Assembly (NCBI GenBank): GCA_023136395.1
Contig: JAGLRI010000018.1
Location: 1 to 13,247 of the forward strand
Length of the DNA: 13,247 bases
Direction: 5' to 3'
Source of the DNA: Candidatus Bathyarchaeota archaeon
Lineage (GTDB): Archaea; Thermoproteota; Bathyarchaeia; Bathyarchaeales; Bathyarchaeaceae
Below the pieces are notes generated by a model. That model was not told the DNA's origin. It was given only the letters and a program-made list of their open reading frames with translations, and ran no database searches. The position numbers and the translations under genes were made by a program. Shown here one piece after another: positions 7,359 through 13,247 of the stretch (position 1 is the stretch's first letter; every line of letters starts with the position of its first letter).

Positions 7359-9590
7359 ATGCCCAGGTTTAAGCAGACCGGCGATATACTGCGGCTCATG
7401 GGTAACAAAGAAGACATCCGCAATGTCGGAATAATCGCTCATATCGATCACGGGAAAAGGAAATAACTGTTTTATTTCCTCTCGACAACGACTATGACTG
7501 ATTCTTTGTTAGCGGAAGCTGGTCTCTTATCACCAAAGATAGCAGGACAGGCAAGAGCCCTAGATTATCTTGAGGAGGAGCAGAAACGAGGTATTACGAT
7601 TAAAACTGCTAACATTTCCTTATTACACGAGATTAAAGGTAAGTCATATGTTCTCAATATAATTGACACGCCTGGGCACGTGGATTTTACAGGAAAGGTA
7701 ACACGGGCGCTAAGGGCGATTGATGGGGCTGTGGTGGTTGTTGACGCAGTTGAGGAAGTCATGGTTCAGACGGAAACTGTAACTAGGCAGGCTTTAGACG
7801 AAAGAGTGAAGCCAGTTTTGTTTATTAACAAGATCGACCGTTTGATCAGGGAACTGAAAATAAGTCCCAAAGAAATTCAAGAGAAGCTATCTAGAATAAT
7901 TCGTGACTTTAACACTTTAATTGATATATACGGGGAACCAGAGTTTAAGGATGATTGGAAAGTAAATCCTTCTGAAGGGACTGTTGCCTTTGGATCAGCG
8001 CTTCACAGATGGGGTTTCACTAGTGGTATAGCCCAAGAAAAAGGGATCGGATTTAAAAAAATAATTGAGATTTACAAACAAGAACGTTGGCAAGAAATTC
8101 AGAAGACTCTCCCCCTTCATAGCGCCATATTGAACATGGCAGTAGAAAATCTTCCTAATCCAGTAGTGGCTCAGAAATATAGAATTCCAAAAATTTGGAA
8201 GGGAGATATCAACTCTAAAATAGGACAAGCCATGCTTGATTGTAACGATGACGGTCCCATTGTTTTATGTTTTAACAAGGTGCAGATGGATTCTCATGCG
8301 GGACTCGTAGCAACTGGTCGATTATTTTCGGGGTCTATCGGGGAGGGAGATGAGGTTTACTTGGTTGGGGCTAAGAAAGCTTATCGAGTTCAACAAATAT
8401 CCATGTACATGGGCGCGTTTAGAGATGTTGTAGACCGCATTGTAGCTGGAAATATTGCAGCGCTACTTGGATTGGATCTTGCAAGAGCAGGAGAAACTCT
8501 CGTTGATGTTACAACTAAAGAAATGATACCTTTTGAACGAATAAAATATGTTTCTGAGCCTGTTGTAACCATTGCGATAGAACCAAAACACCCAAAGGAT
8601 TTACCTCGTCTTGTGGATATCATGCATCGTATAGCGGTGGACGATCCAAATCTTGTATCTACAATTAATAAAGAAACTGGTGAATATCTACTCAGCGGAA
8701 TGGGTGAACTTCACCTAGAGATAGCTTGTAAAGTCATTAAAGATTTCAAGTTAGACATCACTACGTCTCGCCCGATTGTAGTTTATCGAGAAAGTGTCGC
8801 TGGGCAGGGGGTAATAGCTATGACAAAGAGCCCTAATAAACACAGTCGTTTCTGGATTCAGGTGGAACCACTCGAGGAAAAAGTTGTTGAAATGATTGAA
8901 AAAGGAGAAATCGATGATATTGTTGGTCGAAAGCAGATGGGTACCGTGTTGTATAGGGACGCTAAATGGTCAACAAAAGAAGCTAGAAACGTGATGGCAC
9001 TCGAGGAGCATAGAAATATCCTGATTAATCTAACAACGGGGATACAAGCTCTTCGAGAAGTTAGAGCCACAATAATCTCTGGTTTCAGGTGGGCGTGTCA
9101 AAATGGACCTCTATGTGAAGAACCGCTGCGAGGACTTAAAATTAAGCTTATGGATGCTAAGCTACATGAGGATCCTGTACATCGTGGTCCAGCTCAGGTT
9201 ATGCCCGCTACACGAAAAGGCATCCTTGGTTCCTATCTCACGGCGGGACCTATTCTCCTAGAGCCTATCTACAAAATTGGAGTATCCGTTTCCCCTCAAT
9301 GGGTTGGAGAAGTAACGAGTATAATCACTAGAAATCGAGGAAGAATAACATCTTCTGCGCAGAGGGGATCCCTAACCATGATTAATGGATACATTCCTGT
9401 TTCCGAAACATTTGGTTTAGCCGCTGATATGAGATCAGCAACCTCAGGTCACGCATTCTGGCAGTGCACCTTCGATCACTGGGAAAAGATGTCTAAAAAC
9501 CTGGCTTTGAGTGTTATTAAAGAAATTCGAGAAAAACGAGGATTGAACCCGGAAATTCCATCCCCAAACAGATTTATTGACGAAGCTTGA
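7359..9590 (+). CDS. Translation elongation factor 2, split by a 30-nt intron
   Basis: EF-2 is the GTPase that moves tRNA and mRNA through the archaeal ribosome. Exon 1 (7359-7456) encodes MPRFKQTGDI, RNVGIIAHIDHG and the first two bases of the P-loop lysine codon. Exon 2 (7487-9590) supplies the last base, then TTMTDSLLAEAGLL. Joined, they give 2202 nt and 733 residues, typical of archaeal EF-2. GTPase motifs are the P-loop with K33, RGITI (67-71), DTPGH (93-97) and NKID (147-150). Domain IV ends its loop in VHRGPAQ with His598, the site modified to diphthamide. The start is supported by GGAGG at 7347-7351. Without intron removal translation stops at codon 36, giving a 35-residue peptide. 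Starting at the internal ATG 7494 would lose the P-loop and be inactive, so splicing is the only reading that yields a working factor. Confidence 0.93.
7457..7486 (+). other. Bulge-helix-bulge intron in EF-2 mRNA
   Basis: Thirty bases separate the codons for HGK and TTMTDS and include an in-frame TAA at 7464-7466. They fold with exon 1. The central helix is CGGG (7451-7454) with CTCG (7481-7484), 4 bp including one G-U pair. The 5' bulge is AAA (7455-7457). The inner helix is AGGAAATAA (7458-7466) with TTATTTCCT (7472-7480), 9 perfect pairs closed by the loop CTGTT. The 3' bulge is ACA (7485-7487). Cuts after the second base of each bulge release 7457-7486 and restore GGG AAA ACG ACT. The outer helix is poor (three pairs, 7444-7446 with 7489-7491, beyond an internal loop), so this is a relaxed motif. 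Relaxed motifs are known to be cut by the broad-specificity heteromeric splicing endonucleases. Confidence 0.88.
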
Positions 9591-9820
9591 GGCCAAGAGA
9601 ATATTCCATACCTAAGTAGACGGAATCAAGTAGACTAACTTGGCAGGGTTAACATCATGCGTGTAACGCGAAAAGAACGTTATCAAAACTACATTATCTA
9701 CCTTTATGTTATCTCCTATTCCTCATAAGCGACTAAGAACAGAAATTCTGGATAAACATGAATTAATCAACCATCGAGAAAACATTAAATTTACTAAAAA
9801 TGATCAAAAAGCTTAATCAA

Positions 9821-9835
9821 GAAACATTTAAAAAT
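9821..9835 (+). promoter_or_regulatory. BRE/TATA-like element before a short ORF
   Basis: GAAAC followed by ATTTAAAAAT matches an archaeal BRE/TATA arrangement. Initiation would be expected near 9855-9862, upstream of the small open frame at 9883. It could instead drive a noncoding RNA ending at the T tract at 10002-10024. Confidence 0.35.
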
Positions 9836-9882
9836 AGAAGATGCTCATGAATACGAGTTGTGAATTCACGGAGTATACATAA

Positions 9883-9975
9883 ATGGAAGTAACAATAGCG
9901 CTAATTATTGTGGTTATGGGTGGTTTTCCTGCAATTTTTTCGATAGCTTGTGAAGTCAGAAAGAGGTTTTTTAAT
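9883..9975 (+). CDS. Possible 30-residue single-span membrane peptide
   Basis: The frame starts with MEVTIALIIVV, continues through MGGFPAIFSIA, and ends with the charged tail CEVRKEVF before tandem TAA codons. Residues 3-23 form one hydrophobic segment followed by basic and acidic residues, the layout of a tiny membrane protein. GGAG at 9870-9873 lies 9 bp before the ATG. A TATA-like element at 9821-9835 and a T tract at 10002-10024 bracket it as a self-contained unit. I do not recognise a family, and open frames of 30 codons arise by chance in AT-rich DNA. Confidence 0.3.
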
Positions 9976-10001
9976 AAAAATTTAGAGAATGAAGAGTGAG
10001 T

Positions 10002-10024
10002 TTTTTTAGACTTATTCTTTTTTC
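10002..10024 (+). terminator. T-rich tract after the short ORF
   Basis: TTTTTTT at 10002-10008 and the T-rich stretch at 10012-10024 follow the small open frame. They are the clearest oligo-T signal in this gap and separate it from the promoter of the PdxA-family gene. Confidence 0.4.
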
Positions 10025-10085
10025 TTGTTAAGATCGGAAAGTTCGCTGTAAACATTATTCAAGTATTGAAATTATTGAGAATAAT

Positions 10086-10093
10086 CTTATACA
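10086..10093 (+). promoter_or_regulatory. TATA-like promoter for the PdxA-family gene
   Basis: CTTATACA lies about 50 bp before the ATG at 10141. Initiation near 10115 would leave a short leader containing AGGTGGGA at 10128-10135, a good ribosome site. Confidence 0.45.
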
Positions 10094-10140
10094 AAAGAGT
10101 AAGCATAGTATTATGCAAAGGGGTTTAGGTGGGAAGATAA

Positions 10141-11133
10141 ATGGTTAAACCAGTCATAGGAATAACCATGGGGGATCCGGCAGGAATTGGCCCAGAAATT
10201 GTGATCAAGGCTCTTTTAAATCGAGAACTTTATAAAATTTGTATACCCGTTGTTATAGGGGATTTAAGTTTTCTACAACATACAGCAAAACGACTCAAGT
10301 TAAATATTTTGATGAAGTCTATATCCTCTCCAAGTTGCTCTAGTGGTGGGAACGAGATCATTGAAATCGTAGATTTAAAAAATGTGAACCTAAAAAGAAA
10401 ACAAATAGGCAAGGTCTCTGAAGAAGCTGGAAAAGCATCGATTGAGTATATCGTTAAAGCAACTAAGTATGCATTGGATAGCGAGTTAGATGCAATAGTC
10501 ACAGCCCCAATAAATAAGGAGTCGATACAACAAGCAGGTAGCCCTCACATAGGACATACTGAGTTACTTGGAGCCCTAACTTTTACAGAAAAACCCATGA
10601 CGATGTTTTTGATTAGCGGCGTGCGGATATTCTTCTTAACTAGACATGTTCCTTTACGCAAAGCCATTGAAGATGTTATTAAACCAAAAATTGAGGCTGC
10701 AGTAATAAAGATTGATGCATTTCTTCGAAAAATGGAAATCGAAAACCCTAATATTGCTGTCGCTGCCTTGAACCCTCATGCAAGCGATTTTGGACTAATA
10801 GGGAAAGAGGAAAAAAACGAGATTATCCCTGCGATCTTGGAACTTCAAAAAAAGGGATTAAATGTAGTTGGGCCTATCCCAGCAGACTCCGTTTTTTACC
10901 ACGCATTTCAAGGAAAATATGATGCGATTCTCTCCTTATATCATGACCAGGGACACATAGCTGCAAAAACAGTAGATTTTCACGGAACTATTTCGGTGAC
11001 TTTAGGTCTGCCTTTTGTAAGAACTTCCGTCGATCATGGTACAGCCTTCGATATCGCAGGTAAAGGCATCGCTAATTCAAAGAGCTTAGAAGAGGCAATC
11101 AAAACCGCTGCAAGATTAGCGTCGACCTCATAA
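10141..11133 (+). CDS. PdxA/PdxA2-family 4-phosphate dehydrogenase
   Basis: This enzyme belongs to the NAD- and divalent-metal-dependent family that oxidises and decarboxylates 4-phosphorylated hydroxy acids such as 4-hydroxythreonine 4-phosphate (PdxA) or threonate/erythronate 4-phosphate (PdxA2). It has GITMGDPAGIGPE (7-19), TAPINKESI (121-129) and HIGHTE (136-141). The three metal-ligand histidines are H169 in RHVPLR, H213 in NPHA and H268 in YHDQGH. LGLPFVRTSVDHGTAFDIA (288-306) closes the active site. At 330 residues it is complete. YHDQGHIAAK in place of the YHDQGLPVLK of Escherichia coli PdxA, and Ser285 where that enzyme has a substrate-binding Asn, point to the PdxA2-like side. Archaea usually make pyridoxal phosphate by the Pdx1/Pdx2 route, which also argues against a vitamin B6 role. 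No partner kinase lies nearby. Confidence 0.9.
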   Translation: MVKPVIGITMGDPAGIGPEIVIKALLNRELYKICIPVVIGDLSFLQHTAKRLKLNILMKSISSPSCSSGGNEIIEIVDLKNVNLKRKQIGKVSEEAGKASIEYIVKATKYALDSELDAIVTAPINKESIQQAGSPHIGHTELLGALTFTEKPMTMFLISGVRIFFLTRHVPLRKAIEDVIKPKIEAAVIKIDAFLRKMEIENPNIAVAALNPHASDFGLIGKEEKNEIIPAILELQKKGLNVVGPIPADSVFYHAFQGKYDAILSLYHDQGHIAAKTVDFHGTISVTLGLPFVRTSVDHGTAFDIAGKGIANSKSLEEAIKTAARLASTS

Positions 11134-11192
11134 AAACACTTCTGTTGATTGTAAGAAAAAAAGAAATTAAGTCAGCTTACCTCATTCTATTT

Positions 11193-11795
11193 ATGCCAGC
11201 TATTGTTTATTGGAGTGAAGACAATCTTTACCTGAATATTACTAACCGATGTTCAAATAATTGCTACTTTTGTTTTCGCAATTTTATTAGTGGTGTATGG
11301 GGATTTAATTTGAAATTACGTAAAGAACCCACTCCCAACGAGATAATCAAGAACCTACAAAGGGTCATAAATCAAAGGCATTGGAAAGAAGTGATCTTCT
11401 GCGGATTTGGGGAACCTACGGAAAGATTGGATTGTCTCCTTGATGTCACCAAATGGATCAAGAATTATCACAAGAGCCTAGTAAGGTTAAACACAAACGG
11501 GCAAGCATACTTGTTAAACCCTGGAAGGAGTGTTATCAATGAACTTGAGGAAACTGGTTTGGATAAGGTAAGTATAAGTCTAAACGCCCACAATAAAGAG
11601 GTCTATAACAAAATTAGCAACCCAAAATTTGAGAATACCTTCGAAAGTGTTTTAGGTTTTATAGAAGAATCAAAAAGGAATCTAGATACGGAAATAACAG
11701 TAGTAACGATTCCTGAAGCTGATATTAAAAAGATAAAAAAAATAGTGGGAGAAGAAGTTAAATTTAGAAAGAGAATCTATGAACCACATTTCTAA
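11193..11795 (+). CDS. Radical SAM protein, TatD-associated type
   Basis: This protein would hold a [4Fe-4S] cluster and cleave S-adenosylmethionine to make a radical. The cluster motif CSNNCYFC gives Cys20, Cys24 and Cys27, and GFGEP (71-75) is the SAM-binding glycine motif. The segments YWSEDNLYLNITNRC and GVWGFNLKL match my memory of the small radical SAM family named for its link to TatD. No tatD gene is seen here. From ATG 11193 it has 200 residues, a single-domain size. The open frame extends upstream to a TTG at 11145, but those 16 residues do not look like the family, and neither start has a clear ribosome site. It follows the PdxA-family gene by 59 bp and precedes a NifU-like cluster-carrier gene, a plausible functional neighbour. 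Its reaction is unknown. Confidence 0.85.
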   Translation: MPAIVYWSEDNLYLNITNRCSNNCYFCFRNFISGVWGFNLKLRKEPTPNEIIKNLQRVINQRHWKEVIFCGFGEPTERLDCLLDVTKWIKNYHKSLVRLNTNGQAYLLNPGRSVINELEETGLDKVSISLNAHNKEVYNKISNPKFENTFESVLGFIEESKRNLDTEITVVTIPEADIKKIKKIVGEEVKFRKRIYEPHF

Positions 11796-11857
11796 GAAAA
11801 CAGGTATAAATAAGCAGTCTCTTTATCTTTTAATAACATTCTATTTGAGTTGATTGT

Positions 11858-12088
11858 TTGGACAAAACGGTTAGAGAGCGAGTAGAAAAAGCGCTAGAGG
11901 AAGTGCGTCCCCAACTGCAAACTGATGGAGGAGATATTGAACTCGTTGAAATAGAAAATGACGTTGTTAAGGTAAGAATGAAGGGAGCATGCGCAGGGTG
12001 TCCTATGTCATCAATGACTCTTCAATGGGGAGTAGAACAATACCTCAAGAAAAAAATACCTGAAATAGCTAGGGTCGAGGCAATTTAA
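11858..12088 (+). CDS. NifU C-terminal domain Fe-S scaffold/carrier protein
   Basis: This small protein is the stand-alone NifU C-terminal (Nfu) domain, which binds a [4Fe-4S] cluster at a dimer interface and hands it to target enzymes. The family signature is clear: VEKALEEVRPQLQTDGGDIELV near the N-terminus, with the conserved TDGGD at 22-26, and the cluster motif CAGCPMSS with Cys45 and Cys48. At 76 residues it is a normal single-domain length. The start is TTG at 11858, with GAGTTGAT at 11847-11854 just upstream as a Shine-Dalgarno-like site, and homologues begin at this point. The radical SAM protein 62 bp upstream is a possible client. Confidence 0.93.
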   Translation: MDKTVRERVEKALEEVRPQLQTDGGDIELVEIENDVVKVRMKGACAGCPMSSMTLQWGVEQYLKKKIPEIARVEAI

Positions 12089-12116
12089 TACTGTATCTTT
12101 AAGAGGATATCCCCGA

Positions 12117-12144
12117 TTTACCTCTATTACTCTTTTAATTTTTT
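12117..12144 (+). terminator. T-rich region after the NifU-like gene
   Basis: Several T clusters (TTTA, TCTTTTAATTTTTT) follow the stop by about 30 bases and merge into the TATA-like element of the next gene. A termination role is inferred from composition only. Confidence 0.3.
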
Positions 12145-12149
12145 AAATA
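12142..12149 (+). promoter_or_regulatory. TATA-like promoter for the Lon-like protease
   Basis: TTTAAATA lies about 56-63 bp before the ATG at 12205. Initiation near 12172 would leave a short leader with GGAGAT at 12193-12198 as ribosome site, 6 bp from the ATG. Confidence 0.45.
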
Positions 12150-12204
12150 CCTCTTTTAATATTGAAATAATAGAAAAGCGCCATTCAAATATGGAGATAT
12201 CTGT

Positions 12205-13247
12205 ATGTTAGATGAGCTTCCCGCTGAAAAGCTTAGAAACGTTTTTGACCCCAAACTAATTACCTGTGAAACTACGGAAGTAATGGCTCCCCTTACTGAG
12301 ATAGTGGGTCAGGAGAGAGCAGTAAAGGCTCTCAATTTCGGTTTAGAAATCGATGAAAAGGGATTCAACGTTTATGTGGCTGGTCAACCAGGCACTGGGA
12401 GAACGACGTCAGTGAGGAGTTTCCTAGAGAGTATAGCCATCGATAAGCCTGTACCTTCTGATTGGTGTTATGTAAATAATTTCACCGATCCTTACAAGCC
12501 TAATGCCATTAACCTGCCCCCAGGTAAGGGAAAGGAGTTCCAAAGAGACATGAAAAACTTCATTGAGGAAACACGAACTGGGATTCCTAAAGCCTTTGAA
12601 AGCGAAGAATATGCTGCTAAAAGAGAGGAAATAAGCAAAAGTCTAGAGCAACAAAGGAGAGAACTCTTTACTCAAATAAATGAGAGAGCCAAAAAAGAGG
12701 ACTTCGTCATTCAAAGCACCGCAATTGGTGTTCTTATTATACCCGTTATTCAGGGCCAACCAATGACCGATCAGCAATTTATGGCCTTAAGCTCTGAGGT
12801 CAGGGGAGAGATAGAAAAAAGAAGGGACTCGTTAAGGTCTGAATTAAGGAATGCTATGAGGCAATTAAGAGACGTGGATAGGGAACTAAGTGAAAAACTT
12901 CGTGACCTTAATAAAGAGGTAGCTAACTACGCTACAGAACACTTCATTAACAATTTAATGGAGAAGTATATGGAATTTCCCGAAGTAACTAAATACTTAA
13001 AAGAAGCACAAAACGACATTCTTGAAAATATCGATCAATTCATAGGTAAGCCCATTCAACCTCAGACACCAATTCCCATGCCATGGATGAAGGAGTTACC
13101 CTTTAGAAAATATAAAGTCAATGTAATAGTTGACAATTCTGACCTTAAGGGCTCCCCGGTTGTAATGGAACTCAATCCTCTTCACCACAACATATTTGGG
13201 AGAATCGAGAAGGAGGCACAGTTTGGAACCCTAACAACAGACTTCAC
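12205..13247 (+). CDS. Lon-like AAA ATP-dependent protease, N-terminal part
   Basis: The open frame runs from ATG 12205 to the window edge (347 codons and two bases) without a stop, so the gene is partial. It matches the AAA_32-containing Lon-like proteases, which unfold and degrade proteins using ATP and a Ser-Lys protease domain near the C-terminus. The sequence shows IVGQERAVKAL (33-43), a Walker A region GQPGTGRTT (60-68), DWCYVNNF, and a long charged helical insert at about residues 120-250, probably coiled coil. The Walker A lysine is replaced by Arg; I recall GTGRT as common in this family, so this is not a defect. Walker B and the protease catalytic dyad would lie beyond the edge. GGAGAT at 12193-12198 supports the start. 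Confidence 0.9.
   Translation, partial: MLDELPAEKLRNVFDPKLITCETTEVMAPLTEIVGQERAVKALNFGLEIDEKGFNVYVAGQPGTGRTTSVRSFLESIAIDKPVPSDWCYVNNFTDPYKPNAINLPPGKGKEFQRDMKNFIEETRTGIPKAFESEEYAAKREEISKSLEQQRRELFTQINERAKKEDFVIQSTAIGVLIIPVIQGQPMTDQQFMALSSEVRGEIEKRRDSLRSELRNAMRQLRDVDRELSEKLRDLNKEVANYATEHFINNLMEKYMEFPEVTKYLKEAQNDILENIDQFIGKPIQPQTPIPMPWMKELPFRKYKVNVIVDNSDLKGSPVVMELNPLHHNIFGRIEKEAQFGTLTTDF

Larger units (their letters stand above)
9591..10140. other. 550-bp intergenic stretch between EF-2 and the PdxA gene
   Basis: This AT-rich region carries no long open frame. It does hold a weak hairpin near 9627-9642, a BRE/TATA-like element at 9821-9835, a 30-codon hydrophobic open frame at 9883-9975, a T-rich tract at 10002-10024, and the TATA-like element for the next gene at 10086-10093. 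I see no tRNA, no C/D box pair and no repeat array. Confidence 0.55.

Noticed and set aside
7458..7487. The 30-bp EF-2 insert as a sequencing artefact or mobile element remnant
   Set aside because: An artefact would not be expected to make a 9-bp perfect hairpin with two opposed 3-nt bulges whose canonical cut sites restore the protein. There is no target duplication or terminal repeat beyond one base.
7494..9590. EF-2 starting at the internal ATG 7494 as a 698-residue protein
   Set aside because: It would lack the P-loop lysine and the N-terminal 35 residues that are plainly encoded upstream behind a strong ribosome site. Splicing explains the gap exactly.
9627..9642. CAAGT/ACTTG hairpin and repeated AAGTAGAC after EF-2
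   Set aside because: A five-bp stem and an 8-base repeat are too weak to call a terminator or repeat element, and no T run follows.
9657..9728. 23-codon open frame after EF-2
   Set aside because: It is short, has no clear ribosome site and no recognisable feature; chance is sufficient.
12264..12412. Arg in the Walker A motif of the Lon-like protease as a defect
   Set aside because: GTGRT is, as I recall, the usual form in this AAA_32 family, so it does not indicate loss of function.

Overview
The window looks like archaeal chromosomal DNA of low to moderate GC, with about ten tightly packed genes, all on the + strand. The archaeal signs are an EF-2 (not EF-G) with a diphthamide-site histidine, TATA/BRE-like elements followed by Shine-Dalgarno sites, T-rich tracts after genes, a transketolase split into two subunits, and a bulge-helix-bulge type intron. 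A TACK-group archaeon, perhaps a Bathyarchaeia-like lineage, is my best inference. The sequence alone does not fix the taxon.

Layout: 1-294 is an intergenic leader with a terminator-like T tract, a 15-bp palindrome and a good BRE/TATA. It is followed by a DHH/DHHA1 phosphoesterase (295-1284). Next come three overlapping genes for an ECF-type transporter energizing module: two ABC ATPases and one EcfT membrane protein (1341-3800). No substrate-binding S subunit is present. The third block (4040-7264) encodes the non-oxidative pentose phosphate pathway: a TalC-type transaldolase broken by one in-frame TAA, transketolase N- and C-terminal subunits, and ribulose-phosphate 3-epimerase. EF-2 follows (7359-9590), then a 550-bp gap that may hold a 30-residue hydrophobic peptide gene. 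After that come a PdxA-family dehydrogenase (10141-11133), a TatD-associated-type radical SAM protein (about 11193-11795), a NifU-type Fe-S scaffold domain protein (11858-12088), and the 5' part of a Lon-like AAA protease that runs off the right edge (12205 onward).

The main discovery is in EF-2. The reading frame is interrupted inside the P-loop lysine codon by 30 nt (7457-7486) that contain an in-frame TAA. The insert and its flanks fold into a relaxed bulge-helix-bulge: a 4-bp central helix, two 3-nt bulges on opposite strands, and a 9-bp inner hairpin. Cutting after the second base of each bulge, as the tRNA splicing endonuclease does, and joining the ends restores the EF-2 P-loop exactly and gives a 733-residue protein. 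This is strong sequence evidence for a spliced mRNA intron in an essential translation factor.

Two other translation-level oddities lie in the pentose phosphate block. The transaldolase has a lone TAA at a position where a TalC homologue would carry Ser or Asn, with intact coding on both sides. The conserved N-terminus of transketolase extends about 31 codons upstream of the first ATG with no ATG, GTG or TTG available, which suggests a CTG start at 4721 behind a Shine-Dalgarno-like sequence.
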